DNA from: PVC group bacterium
Lineage (GTDB): Bacteria > Verrucomicrobiota > Kiritimatiellia > UBA8416
DNA: 40,906 nucleotides
Direction: 5' to 3'
Assembly: GCA_003567005.1 (NCBI GenBank)
Contig: PXBF01000057.1
Coordinates: forward strand, 1 to 40,906
Shown: piece after piece, positions 8,853-17,861 of the stretch
Numbering within the stretch: position 1 is the first letter of the stretch
How the letters are laid out: every line of letters begins with the position of its first letter
Position numbers and translations under genes: made by a program
The notes under the pieces: model-generated
The model's database searches: none
What the model was told of the DNA's origin: nothing
The model's input: the letters and a program-made list of their open reading frames with translations, nothing else

Positions 8853-9689
8853 ATGGCTTCTGAACAGACAGGTGATGCAGGTGAATTGAGCTTAGCGTCG
8901 GTTGATGGTGATCTTTTCCGGCGGTCTTTTGTTTTGCAGACTGAATTGCAAGAAGTTTTGGATGCCGCCGGTGATCTAACCGACAAGCGTTGTCTGGAAA
9001 TTGGTGCTGATAATGCGATGTTCACCTATCAATTGCACGTCGCTGGCGGAACCTGGGATACGCTTGCGCTTGATGGTTCCGCCTCTGTGCGTATTGGTGA
9101 AGCGCTCGGGCAACCGGTTGGGATGATGGGTAACGATGCGGACTGGCCCAATCAAGAAGGCACTTTCGATTTGATCGTACTGTTGGGTGTGTTGGAAACC
9201 CGTGATGTGGATGTTGCCTTTGTCGAACGTTGCCATCGCCTCTTGAAAAGTGGAGGCCGTATGATTGTAACGTTGATGCGAGAGAAGCGGGTCACACTGC
9301 TTAAGCCTTTATTACGCTCACGCATCTGCGGCAATGGGGCGGTGCGCCGTATCTACTCGGAGCGAAGATTGTATGCTTTGTTAAAATGTGGCTTTGATGT
9401 GATACAAGTTCGTACCCATGCGCGCTTTTTTTCTACCCTGTGTGATTGGTATATCCTTTCGCAGTTACAACGTATCGATGGAGAAAACGTAACGCAGCGC
9501 AAACAGGTGGCGCAACGCTCGCGTTGGCTCTACTGGATCGCGTATCAACTGGATTGTTTGCTTTTCTTTACGAAGGGGCATCGTATGGTAGCGCTTGCTG
9601 TGCGACATAACTGGAAGTCGCGGGAAGCTCCGGTTTTGATGGATGGACGCTCGATTGGAGAGGCTGTTTTGATGCCAATTTCTCAATAA
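8853..9689 (+). CDS. Class I SAM-dependent methyltransferase, substrate unknown
   Basis: A 278-residue protein with a Rossmann methyltransferase core. Motif I is CLEIGADNAMF (about 47-57). An acidic strand end (LALDGS) marks ribose binding, and the post-motif FDLIVLLGVLET precedes LLKSGGRMIVTLMR, typical of small-molecule or ubiquinone/glycan-type methyltransferases. The C-terminal 110 residues are rich in aromatic and basic residues and may hold a membrane-associated helix pair. The substrate cannot be assigned. It starts seven nt after trxB with GGGAG upstream, so it is likely the last gene of that operon. It converges on the iron transporter ATPase gene; the 119 bp between them shows no clear terminator. 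Confidence 0.85.
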   Translation: MASEQTGDAGELSLASVDGDLFRRSFVLQTELQEVLDAAGDLTDKRCLEIGADNAMFTYQLHVAGGTWDTLALDGSASVRIGEALGQPVGMMGNDADWPNQEGTFDLIVLLGVLETRDVDVAFVERCHRLLKSGGRMIVTLMREKRVTLLKPLLRSRICGNGAVRRIYSERRLYALLKCGFDVIQVRTHARFFSTLCDWYILSQLQRIDGENVTQRKQVAQRSRWLYWIAYQLDCLLFFTKGHRMVALAVRHNWKSREAPVLMDGRSIGEAVLMPISQ

Positions 9690-9808
9690 TGGATTGCGCG
9701 AGTGCTGCTGGTGCCAACGTGCCCGTGTTTTGGAGAAGGGGGCAGGGAGCCGCTGGCATTTCCCGTTTGACTGTTTTGATGTGGTCTGTGCGGGCATATT
9801 TTATTGTA

Positions 9809-10837
9809 TTATGATATCTGATATGCCATGGCTGCATCCTGGACAGATGCCGAAACTTTCGATCCTATGGGTGGTGGTGGGAGAGAACCATTCAGGCGGC
9901 ATCGCAACAATTGGTTTTGTTGGTCGCGGGCCATGATAATGCGACTGTGGCCTACATATTCATGATGGCAAACGGTAGCCTGCCCATTGGGGTCTGGCGC
10001 TAATATGAGGTTTTCCGGGCGAATCATAATCGTTACCTTTCCCTGCATGGCCGTGTGCAGTTGTATACGTCCCAAGACGCTTTCTGCATACATGCCACAC
10101 GCCTGACCTTGCAGGAAGTTGGTTTCACCCAAAAAACCAGCTACAGCTTGATTGGCAGGAAAACGGTACAGTTCCTCGGGGGGGCCGTATTGCATGATTG
10201 TGCCATCAATCATAACAGCCACATCGTCTGACAAACTGAGAGCTTCTTCTTGATCATGGGTCACAAAGAGAGTCGTAACGCCTGCTTTCAGCAGAATTTG
10301 GCGAATTTCCCTGCGTACACGTTGTCTTAGGGCCGCGTCCAAATTAGAGAAGGGTTCATCGAGTAGCATTACGGCGGGTTTAGGGGCGAGGGCACGGGCT
10401 AGTGCGACACGTTGTTGCTGTCCGCCCGATAGGCTGTGCGGACCTCGATCTTGAATCGACTGTAGATCGACAAGTGTTAGCACTTCGTCGATACGTTGAT
10501 CGCGGTCGGGGCGGTCACGAATGCCAAAAGCAATATTGTCTCGTACGCTCATATGCGGAAACAGGGCATACTCCTGGAATACCATTCCCAGGCGTCTTTT
10601 TTCTGGCGGTAGCGCGTATCCTTTTCCTGCAATTTCGACTTCACCGATGCGGATGACGCCGGTATCGGGGGTTTCCAAACCTGCCAATAGACGTAAAACC
10701 GTTGTTTTTCCACAACCACTCGGGCCGAGTAAGGCGACAAAAGCACCGGGGGCAATTTCCAATTCGACGTCTTTGACTGCCTTGATACCGTTGAATGCCT
10801 TCGAAAGTGTATAACATGCTATAATCGGGGTATTCAT
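9809..10837 (-). CDS. fbpC: ABC transporter ATP-binding protein, ferric iron type (FbpC-like)
   Basis: This 342-residue cytoplasmic ATPase would power the permease encoded just upstream. Walker A is GPSGCGKTT (38-46), the Q-loop lies in MVFQEYALF, the signature is LSGGQQQR (136-143), Walker B is MLLDEP (157-162), and the H-loop His is H195 (VTHDQEE). A C-terminal TOBE-like regulatory domain follows from about residue 240, as in FbpC/PotA transporters. The start is the ATG at 10837, which overlaps the permease TGA as ATGA. The frame stays open 40 codons further upstream, but those residues look unlike the family. The order binding protein, permease, ATPase supports an iron(III) importer; thiamine or putrescine relatives are less likely given the binding protein. 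Confidence 0.92.
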   Translation of the reverse strand: MNTPIIACYTLSKAFNGIKAVKDVELEIAPGAFVALLGPSGCGKTTVLRLLAGLETPDTGVIRIGEVEIAGKGYALPPEKRRLGMVFQEYALFPHMSVRDNIAFGIRDRPDRDQRIDEVLTLVDLQSIQDRGPHSLSGGQQQRVALARALAPKPAVMLLDEPFSNLDAALRQRVRREIRQILLKAGVTTLFVTHDQEEALSLSDDVAVMIDGTIMQYGPPEELYRFPANQAVAGFLGETNFLQGQACGMYAESVLGRIQLHTAMQGKVTIMIRPENLILAPDPNGQATVCHHEYVGHSRIIMARDQQNQLLRCRLNGSLPPPPIGSKVSASVQDAAMAYQIS

Positions 10838-12447
10838 GTTGGTAACTGATCCTGTTCGTGATGCAGGAGGATCCATAGCGAAATAGCAGCTGCCAGCATC
10901 AAAATGAGTGCTGGTGCTGCCGCCATGGCAAAGAAGGCCTCCTCTGTTGCGCTCCAAATTCGCGTTGCCAGTGTTTCAAATCCTGTTGGTCCAAGCAAGA
11001 GTGTTGCGGGTAACTCTTTCATACAAGTCAGAAATACAAGTGCCATGCCCGTTAGCATACCGGGGCGCAATTGGGGTAATGTGACATGGAAGAACACATT
11101 TGCGGGTGTGTGTCCGAGCATGCGTGCCGCTTCTTCAGTTCGCGGGTTCAGTTTGAGCATAACGGTGCGTAAAGCTCCAAGTGCTAAAGGGAGAAACAAG
11201 ATGGTGTATGCTGCCACCAACATGAAGAGTGACTGATACAGGAAGGGGAGGTAACGCGCGCCCAGAAATACCAGTGCGAGGGCAACGACAATCCCAGGCA
11301 AGGCATGTCCGGCGTACGCTGCTTTTTCCGCGAGTCGACTGAGTTTTCCAGGATATCGTACGGATTGGATGACAACTGGCAGTGCTGCGAGTACACAGCT
11401 CAGAGCAGCGAGAGCCGAGGCAGACATGGAGTGCAGGAGAATGCGGGTCTGTGCACCGATGACAGAGTCTGCATGTAGTCCTCGCACCCACCAGAACATG
11501 GTGACGAGAACAGGTATCCCCAAGCCTAGCAGCGTTACCATGGTGCAGAGCACTAATGCAGGAACGTGCCAATTTCCCAGTCGAATGCGGGTTTGTGCCC
11601 GTGCCGTTCCTGTGCCTGCGCGATATTGTGGACGGTGTGATCGTGTCCAATTTTCAATCAGTATGATCATGCCGGTCAGGGCTACGAGTTTTAGCGCGAG
11701 AATGGCCGCAGCAGAGCGGTCCAGGGTTGCGCTATACTGAACATAAATTTCACGAGTAAATACATTGTATTGCAGGAGCGATACGGCGCCAAAATCACTG
11801 AGCGTATAGAGTGCGACGAGTAAAGCGCCAGCGCCGATTGCCGGGCGTAGATGGGGTAGCACGATTTGGCGAAATACCTGTAGGCGTGTCAGTCCCAGGC
11901 AGCGCGCGGCATCCTCCAGTGCTGGATCGAGTCCGCGCAGTCCAGCGCGTACACTGAGTTGGACATAGGGATATGTGAACAGGGTGAGGGCAAGCCATGC
12001 ACCTGGCAAGCCATAAATGGATGGTAGTCTTGTGACTCCCAATGGTGCGAGCATACCCTGTAGCATCCCATTCGGTCCCAAGGCGGCAAGGAGCGCAAAT
12101 GCTCCTACATAAGATGGCAATACAAGTGGGAGGCAGGTGATAGCGGACCAATAGCGCCTGCCTGGCAAGTCCGTACGCATTGTCAACCATGCCAATGCGC
12201 ATCCTACTATGGTTGCGGAAGCCGTTACAAGAACGGTTAGCAAAACGCTATTAGCAAGTACTTGGAGTGTGCGTGGACGCGTTAGTAGGGTGATGATTTG
12301 GGGTGCCGACTCGCTGGCACGTACAATCAAATAGAGTACAGGTGTGAGAGATAATGCGGCGACGAGTATCACGGCAATACGAAGGAGTCGTCGCCCGGAA
12401 AAGATCCTTTGATAGAGGTGCTTTTTGCGTCGCGCCTTGGGTGTCAT
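10834..12447 (-). CDS. fbpB: ABC transporter permease, ferric iron type (FbpB-like), two fused permease modules
   Basis: An inner-membrane protein of about 537 residues with roughly twelve predicted helices. It consists of two tandem binding-protein-dependent permease modules, as is typical of FbpB and ThiP. Each half carries an EAA loop that contacts the ATPase: EDAARCLGLTRLQVFRQIVLP in the first and EEAARMLGHTPANVFFHVTLP in the second. The ATG at 12447 was chosen. An in-frame TTG at 12468 would add seven residues and overlap the binding-protein gene, but the AGGA before it is too close to serve as a ribosome-binding site. The gene ends in an ATGA overlap with the ATPase gene. Confidence 0.92.
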   Translation of the reverse strand: MTPKARRKKHLYQRIFSGRRLLRIAVILVAALSLTPVLYLIVRASESAPQIITLLTRPRTLQVLANSVLLTVLVTASATIVGCALAWLTMRTDLPGRRYWSAITCLPLVLPSYVGAFALLAALGPNGMLQGMLAPLGVTRLPSIYGLPGAWLALTLFTYPYVQLSVRAGLRGLDPALEDAARCLGLTRLQVFRQIVLPHLRPAIGAGALLVALYTLSDFGAVSLLQYNVFTREIYVQYSATLDRSAAAILALKLVALTGMIILIENWTRSHRPQYRAGTGTARAQTRIRLGNWHVPALVLCTMVTLLGLGIPVLVTMFWWVRGLHADSVIGAQTRILLHSMSASALAALSCVLAALPVVIQSVRYPGKLSRLAEKAAYAGHALPGIVVALALVFLGARYLPFLYQSLFMLVAAYTILFLPLALGALRTVMLKLNPRTEEAARMLGHTPANVFFHVTLPQLRPGMLTGMALVFLTCMKELPATLLLGPTGFETLATRIWSATEEAFFAMAAAPALILMLAAAISLWILLHHEQDQLPT

Positions 12448-12454
12448 GCTGATC

Positions 12455-13468
12455 TCATAAGATTCCAAGTTCCTGCAAGAGCGAAAGGGTTCCCGACAAA
12501 TCCTCCAAAAGGCTTAAGTCCAGTTCTGAATCTGGCATCGCATCTAGCGGGGGAAGTACGGGGTTGGGTTCGATTGTTTCCACCAGAGGGTATTCAAATG
12601 TTTGATCCGTAAAGAAGCGCTGGGCTTGCTCCGAGAGCAGAAATTGCAAGAGTTTCTGCGCCTGCTCCGTTTTGCGGGTTGTGCGGAGAATGCCAACACC
12701 AGCAACATTCACGAGCGTTCCTTTTGGGGGGATATAGTTTTTTGCGGCTAATGTGGTGCCTTGTTCCTTCTCCATCGTGTGAAGGTAGTAGTGATTCGAA
12801 AGTCCTACATCGATTTCTCCTGCTGCTACAGCCTGCAAAATGGCCGTATTACGGGGATAGGAGCGCGGTTGATTTGCGGCCATGGCTGTCAACCATTCCT
12901 TGGTTGCTGTTTCGCCCCTCTCGACACGCAATGCAGTCACAAAGGCTTGAAAGGATGCATTCATGGGAGCCCATCCCACCCGGTTGCGCCATTGCGCATC
13001 CGTGAGTCCATCCATGTCCGCCGGTAATTCACTTTCTTCAACGCGGTTTGTATTGTAGACCAATACACGTGCGCGACCTGATGTGCCCACCCAGAGCCCC
13101 TCTTGAGATCGGTATGGCTCCGGTACCTTTGCGAGCATGTTTTCTGGTAGTGTTTGAAACAACCCGGCCTTCGATAACGCTCCCAGCGCGCCTGCATCCT
13201 GCGCGAAAAAGACATCAGCGGGGCTGCGTTCCCCTTCCTCCAAAATGGTTGCAGCCAGCTCTGCTGTTCCTCCATAGCGCGTATTTACCCGAATGCCTGT
13301 CTCTTGCGTGAATTGTTCAAGCAGGGGGGCAAGTAAATGCTGGTTTCTGCCAGAGTACAAGGTGATCTCATTTTCATGGGATCCTCTTCTACACCCCAAG
13401 AGTGACAGAGTAATTATCGTTAGAAATGTAAAAATACCCAAACAATGTTTTATGTATGCGACTTTCAT
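12455..13468 (-). CDS. fbpA: Iron(III) ABC transporter substrate-binding lipoprotein (FbpA-like)
   Basis: A 337-residue periplasmic binding protein, probably lipid-anchored: a hydrophobic signal ends in the lipobox LSLLGC with C26. The mature part starts with the family pattern ITLYSGRNQHLLAPLLEQF. A tandem tyrosine pair, Y227-Y228 in SNHYYLH, matches the residues that bind ferric iron in FbpA-type proteins, and PADVFFAQDAGALGALS is also characteristic. This makes iron the most likely substrate. The start at 13468 has no good Shine-Dalgarno sequence. The gene is first in a three-gene transport operon and is divergent from the homocysteine methyltransferase gene, with about 218 bp between them. 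I could not find a convincing Fur box there. Confidence 0.92.
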   Translation of the reverse strand: MKVAYIKHCLGIFTFLTIITLSLLGCRRGSHENEITLYSGRNQHLLAPLLEQFTQETGIRVNTRYGGTAELAATILEEGERSPADVFFAQDAGALGALSKAGLFQTLPENMLAKVPEPYRSQEGLWVGTSGRARVLVYNTNRVEESELPADMDGLTDAQWRNRVGWAPMNASFQAFVTALRVERGETATKEWLTAMAANQPRSYPRNTAILQAVAAGEIDVGLSNHYYLHTMEKEQGTTLAAKNYIPPKGTLVNVAGVGILRTTRKTEQAQKLLQFLLSEQAQRFFTDQTFEYPLVETIEPNPVLPPLDAMPDSELDLSLLEDLSGTLSLLQELGIL

Positions 13469-13518
13469 AATAGGGGGTAATCTACGATCTTGTGTAATGG
13501 TGTCAAGCTCCCATCTTG

Positions 13519-13542
13519 CACAAGCGGACTGCTATGCTTGTG
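13519..13542. promoter_or_regulatory. Inverted repeat in the divergent fbpA / methyltransferase-reductase promoter region
   Basis: CACAAGC (13519-13525) and GCTTGTG (13536-13542) form a perfect 7-bp inverted repeat around a 10-nt centre. It lies between the divergent starts at 13468 and 13687, about 50 bp upstream of fbpA. It could be an operator for either gene. No T-tract follows, so a terminator is unlikely. The rest of the 218-bp gap shows nothing I recognise, including no clear SAM riboswitch. Confidence 0.3.
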
Positions 13543-13686
13543 TGTTGTTGCTGAGGTGGTAGTGCTTATGTTTGTTTTATGGTGTGGTGCAGTGCTTGCT
13601 TTCACGCAGATGGTTTGTAAGGATGCGAGCGCTGGTAGGGTATTTTAATTTGTTTGTTTTGCAGAAGGCTAGCAAGGGATCATGAA

Positions 13687-15531
13687 ATGGCTAAAGAGTC
13701 CATCATTGCGCGTATAACCGATCATCCGTTGGTTTTTGATGGTGCCATGGGAACTGCGATTTACGAGCGCGGTGTATTCATCAATCGTTGTTTTGATGAA
13801 GTTTGTTTGACGAAGCCCGATTTGATTCGTGAAATTCACAAGTCGTATATGGATGCTGGTGCTGATGTGATCGAAACCAACACGTTTGGTGCCAACCGTT
13901 TTTGGCTACGCGGTCATGGGTTGGCCGAGAAAACGGTAGAGATCAATCGTACGGGGGCTATTTTGGCCCGGGAGGTTGCGGGTGATAGCGTATATGTGGC
14001 GGGTTCGATTGGACCTTGTTTGCGTTCGACCCAATTGTTCGTGCGGGATCGTGCCGAGGAGCTGCGTGATGCTTTTGCTGAATCAGCTGGTGCTCTGGCA
14101 GATGGCGGGGTCGACTTTTTGTTATTAGAGACGTTTTCGCATATTGACGAATTAATCCTCGCGGCAGAGAGTGTCAAACATTTGGGATTGCCGATCATGG
14201 CTTCTTTTACGGTTGACATGCGAGGGGAGACCGTTCATGGGCGAGCCGTGGAAGATGTATTAGCAGACTTGCATGCCATTGACGAGATCGGCATTTTAGG
14301 CATGAACTGTGGAACGGGGCCGGCTCCATTATTTTCCATTGCGGAGCGAGCGATACCGCGAGCTACGAAACCGCTTGTTTTCATGCCGAATGCTGGTCAG
14401 CCTGAAGAAGTAGATGGGCGCGTGTTGTATTTGGTTACGCCGGAATACTTCACCTCTTATGCCAAGCGTTTTATCGAGTTGGGGGCAAGAGGAGTGGGGG
14501 GATGTTGCGGCACGACGGCAGATCATATTCGTGAAGCAGCCAGAGCGGTTCATGCGTTAGGTCATGTGAAAGAATTCATTCAGGTACACAGGACAGATCC
14601 TTCTTCAGGGGTTTCGCCATTGCCAGCCATAGCGATGGAAGAGAAATGTTCATTTGGAGCAAAGCTAGCGCGTGGCGAGAAAGTTTCCAGCGTTGAAATA
14701 TTGCCGCCCCGGTCTTGGGAATTATCCGGCATGTTGGAGCGGGTGGCAACGTGTGCAGACGCGCGTATCGACGCCGTCAATATTCCGGATGGTCCTCGTG
14801 CAAGCGCCCGCATTTCGAGTATGATAGCTGCTATCAAGATTCAGGAGCAGCTGGATATCGAGCCTATCCTGCATTATTGCTGTCGGGATCGGAATTTGAT
14901 TGGAATGCAATCTGATTTATTGGGGGGGTACGCTGCCGGTTTGCGTAATTTTCTGATTATTACGGGGGATCCTCCCAAGATTGGCGACTATCCGGATGTT
15001 ACAGGCGTTTTTGATGTAGATTCGATTGGTTTGGTGCGGGTTGCGGATGGGTTGAATCATGGTTTGGATATTGGTGGGAATCGGCTTGATCCACCTTGTG
15101 GACTTTTACTGGGTGTGGGGGTAGATCCTTGCGCTGTTGATGTAGCGCATGAGGTGGAGCGGTTCCGGCAAAAGGTCGAAGCTGGTGCTGAGTATGCGAT
15201 TACACAGCCCGTTTTTGATGCAGATGCATTATTACGTTTTCTGGATTTGCTAGACGGTATGGAGGCTCGCATACCGATTGTCGCGGGGGTATGGCCTTTG
15301 GTCAGTTTACGCAATGCAGAGTTCATGCGCAATGAGGTCCCGGGGGTTACCGTTCCCGATGTGATTATTGAACGCATGCGTGGATGCCAAACGCGCGAAG
15401 ACGGTATTCGAACTGGTGTAGAGATTGCACGTGAGATGTGCTCCCGGATTACTGATCGTGTAGCCGGCTTCCAAGTGAGTGCTCCATTTGGAAAGGTAGA
15501 GCTTGCGATAGAGGTGTTGGCAGGGTGTTAA
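13687..15531 (+). CDS. Bifunctional homocysteine S-methyltransferase / methylenetetrahydrofolate reductase
   Basis: A 614-residue fusion like Bacillus YitJ. The N-terminal domain (about 1-295) is a Zn-dependent homocysteine methyltransferase: FDGAMGT begins the barrel, and the zinc ligands are C208 (MNCGTG) and C273-C274 (GGCCGTT). The C-terminal domain (about 320-610) is a MetF-like flavin barrel (SVEILPPRS, then FLIITGDPPKIGDYPD, then YAITQPVFD). Together they would make methyl-tetrahydrofolate and transfer methyl groups to homocysteine for methionine synthesis, or serve a reductive C1 role. The ATG at 13687 has AAGGGA seven nt upstream; an upstream TTG at 13654 is open in frame but unsupported. 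The gene stands alone on its strand and converges on the glycosyltransferase operon. Confidence 0.94.
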   Translation: MAKESIIARITDHPLVFDGAMGTAIYERGVFINRCFDEVCLTKPDLIREIHKSYMDAGADVIETNTFGANRFWLRGHGLAEKTVEINRTGAILAREVAGDSVYVAGSIGPCLRSTQLFVRDRAEELRDAFAESAGALADGGVDFLLLETFSHIDELILAAESVKHLGLPIMASFTVDMRGETVHGRAVEDVLADLHAIDEIGILGMNCGTGPAPLFSIAERAIPRATKPLVFMPNAGQPEEVDGRVLYLVTPEYFTSYAKRFIELGARGVGGCCGTTADHIREAARAVHALGHVKEFIQVHRTDPSSGVSPLPAIAMEEKCSFGAKLARGEKVSSVEILPPRSWELSGMLERVATCADARIDAVNIPDGPRASARISSMIAAIKIQEQLDIEPILHYCCRDRNLIGMQSDLLGGYAAGLRNFLIITGDPPKIGDYPDVTGVFDVDSIGLVRVADGLNHGLDIGGNRLDPPCGLLLGVGVDPCAVDVAHEVERFRQKVEAGAEYAITQPVFDADALLRFLDLLDGMEARIPIVAGVWPLVSLRNAEFMRNEVPGVTVPDVIIERMRGCQTREDGIRTGVEIAREMCSRITDRVAGFQVSAPFGKVELAIEVLAGC

Positions 15532-15567
15532 CGGTTATGCGTTCCTGCCCGTTATGCCGACGTGTTT

Positions 15568-16701
15568 TTATTTTGCTACCTGACGCCTGGAGAGGATCAG
15601 GCCGTTTTGAATGGCTTCTTGCATGGCGGCGATAAAAGCATCATTGCTGAATGTGCAGGCATGCTGTCGAATGGCCTTGGCGTTCCAGGTTTGCTTGCTG
15701 GCTCGTTCTACGGCATGCATCAAGGCTTCGGGCGTTTGTTGATCGAAAAAGATGCCGGTTTCATCCGCGCGTATGGTTTCGCAAGCGCCACCGCGCTTGT
15801 AGGCAACAACGGGCTTGCCGCATGCCTGGGCTTCCAGTGGGACGATACCAAAGTCTTCTTCGCCCGGAAATACGAGCAACCGGCAATTACGGTAGCGATC
15901 GAGAACGACTTCGTCGGGCTGCCAGCCTTCCAGCGTAATATTCGGGCCAGCCCGTGCGGCCAGTTTTTCGCCTGCGCCGCCGGTGCCGACAATACGAAGA
16001 GGGTATCCGGAGCGGTTATAGGCGTCGATCGCCAAATCGATTTTCTTGTAGGGAACCAATGCGGATACGATTAAATCAAAATCTTGTGTGCCGGAATTCT
16101 TGCCAGGCGTGCAACGATCCGTGTCGACGGGGGGATAGATGACGGATGCGTCGCGTTCGTAGAAGTTCTCGATGCGTTCTTTTACATGGTGACTGATCGC
16201 GATAAAGGTGTCGACCCGATGCGCCGTTTGGGCGTCCCATTTGCGTAGTGCTGCCAGTATCGGGGTTGCTAATGTTTTGCGAAAGGTATTTCCAAGGTAT
16301 TCTTCCTGAAAGGTCCATGCATACCGCATGGGGGTGAAACAGTAACAGAGATGGTGACAATTCGGCGGGGGTTGAATGCTTTTTGCAACGCAATGACTTG
16401 TGCTGATTAACAAGTCAGCGGATTCCGGTTTGAGCGAGCGTATTGCAGCGGGAAAGAAGGGTAGTAGACTGCGATAATGGTTGGTAATGCCGGGGATTCG
16501 TTGTAGCCATGAATTATGAATCGGGCGGTTGCGGATCGTTTCGGACACGGCACCGGGGTTTGATAGTAATGTATACAGGGGTGCTTGCGGATAGGCATTG
16601 CAGAGAATTTCCAGTACGCGTTCGCCCCCGCGCATGCCGCTGAGCCAGTCGTGACATAGCGCAACTTTTGCTTGTGGCCAATTCTGTGTTGATGCGGTCA
16701 T
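15568..16701 (-). CDS. Glycosyltransferase family 4 (WbaZ-like)
   Basis: A 377-residue GT-B fold transferase. It begins with VALCHDWLSGMRGGERVLE, the glycine-rich acceptor-side loop typical of mannosyltransferases of the WbaZ type. CYCFTPMRYAW and ISHHVKERI follow. The donor-side region contains the E-x7-E pattern as PGEEDFGIVPLEAQACGKPVVA. Such enzymes add sugars to O-antigen or exopolysaccharide intermediates from nucleotide sugars at the cytoplasmic face of the inner membrane. The start ATG at 16701 overlaps the upstream stop as ATGA. It is the last gene of a three-glycosyltransferase operon. Sugar and linkage are not readable; the WbaZ link is from memory of the family. Confidence 0.9.
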   Translation of the reverse strand: MTASTQNWPQAKVALCHDWLSGMRGGERVLEILCNAYPQAPLYTLLSNPGAVSETIRNRPIHNSWLQRIPGITNHYRSLLPFFPAAIRSLKPESADLLISTSHCVAKSIQPPPNCHHLCYCFTPMRYAWTFQEEYLGNTFRKTLATPILAALRKWDAQTAHRVDTFIAISHHVKERIENFYERDASVIYPPVDTDRCTPGKNSGTQDFDLIVSALVPYKKIDLAIDAYNRSGYPLRIVGTGGAGEKLAARAGPNITLEGWQPDEVVLDRYRNCRLLVFPGEEDFGIVPLEAQACGKPVVAYKRGGACETIRADETGIFFDQQTPEALMHAVERASKQTWNAKAIRQHACTFSNDAFIAAMQEAIQNGLILSRRQVAK

Positions 16702-17861
16702 ATGGCATCCTTTTGAGCAGCCGTTTCGTAGCAGGCGATTGTCGCGTAGGCGGTTTTTTCCCAGGAAAAGCGTTTAGCATTTTCGAGTCCAGCCGCGATG
16801 CGCTGGTTGCGTTCACCGGGGTGATCGCGCAGATGCAGGATTGCTTGTGCATAGGCATCGGTATCTTCGGTGGGTACGAGGATGGCAGCGTCGCCTGCTA
16901 CCTCGGGTAGCGAGCCAGCATCACTGCAAACCACGGGTATGCCGCAGGCCATGGCTTCGATGATCTGCAGTCCGAATCCTTCATAGCGGGAGGCATGCAC
17001 CATGACATCGGCTGATTGAATATGGTGGAGCAATTCCTCATCCATAACAAATCCTGTCCAACGAACGTCAGCTTGCAGTTTCAGGCGGTCAATGGTTCTT
17101 TGCGGTTCGGGGTAGCGGGGGTCGGGGGCTCCCACCAAGGTGAGTTTTGTGGGGCAATCGTATTGCTTCTGCAGGGCATCCACCACATGGACGAGTTTCT
17201 CAATGTTTTTATAGGGGTCGGCTCGTCCGACATACAGCAAGGAAAGGTGTTCGCGTTTTGCATGGAAAGCACCGAGCGGCTGGGGTGGGGGGCGGAAATC
17301 GGGTGAAACCCCGTTGTGGATGACATCAATCTTGTGCGCAGAAACCTTCAGCAAATCCTTGATATCATTTGCGGATACGTGGCTGACAGTTGCAATTCTC
17401 GTAGAGCGGCGGGCTGCTTCTCGCAGGACTTGTCGAAAGATGGGCAAGTAGCGCGATTTGCGTGATTGGGGGGCATGATCGGGGAAGCGCAGCGGAATCA
17501 GATCGTGAATGGTTGTGACCGCATGTATGGGACCTTTTGCGCGGCGGCTGAATGCTGGGAACGGAATCATATAATTCGGACTGTGAAATACGTTGATTTT
17601 CCATTTTCGTAGTAGACGGGGCAGATGCAGCTGCGACTGGATAGAAAAGATTTCCCAGGGTATGACAACGCTATTCATATGATCGGCTTCGCAGATGCCG
17701 GTTTCGCGGCTGGTGCGTTCGGCCAACGTTGGATCCGAGAATATGACTGTGAACTGGTGTTTGGCGGGAGATTGGGCGAAGACACGCAGTAGCTGGCGCG
17801 TGTAATTGCCAATACCGGAAATGTCCTTGAAAATCCATCTTGCATCGACAGCTACATTCAT
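16698..17861 (-). CDS. Glycosyltransferase family 4
   Basis: This GT-B glycosyltransferase has 387 residues from the ATG at 17861. The N-terminus MNVAVDARWIFKDISGIGNYTRQLL is the usual GT4 opening (nucleotide sugar and acceptor loop). The donor-binding half shows LYVGRADPYKNIEKLV and the signature SRYEGFGLQIIEAMACGIPVV, with E-x7-E. The frame is open for 78 further codons upstream, but those lie antisense-like over the preceding gene and have no family match. The chosen start overlaps the upstream TGA as ATGA, and the gene itself ends in an ATGA overlap. This implies translational coupling and stoichiometric synthesis of all three enzymes. Confidence 0.9.
   Translation of the reverse strand: MNVAVDARWIFKDISGIGNYTRQLLRVFAQSPAKHQFTVIFSDPTLAERTSRETGICEADHMNSVVIPWEIFSIQSQLHLPRLLRKWKINVFHSPNYMIPFPAFSRRAKGPIHAVTTIHDLIPLRFPDHAPQSRKSRYLPIFRQVLREAARRSTRIATVSHVSANDIKDLLKVSAHKIDVIHNGVSPDFRPPPQPLGAFHAKREHLSLLYVGRADPYKNIEKLVHVVDALQKQYDCPTKLTLVGAPDPRYPEPQRTIDRLKLQADVRWTGFVMDEELLHHIQSADVMVHASRYEGFGLQIIEAMACGIPVVCSDAGSLPEVAGDAAILVPTEDTDAYAQAILHLRDHPGERNQRIAAGLENAKRFSWEKTAYATIACYETAAQKDAI

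Noticed and set aside
9690..9808. Bidirectional terminator between the methyltransferase and the iron transporter ATPase
   Set aside because: No stable stem followed by a T-tract was seen on either strand.
13469..13686. Possible SAM riboswitch or Fur box in the fbpA / homocysteine methyltransferase intergenic region
   Set aside because: I could find neither the conserved riboswitch core nor a convincing Fur palindrome; only an unrelated 7-bp inverted repeat is present.
15532..15567. Terminator between the convergent methyltransferase-reductase and glycosyltransferase genes
   Set aside because: AACGG/CCGTT pairing has a 14-nt loop and the T-rich stretch lies too far from the stem.
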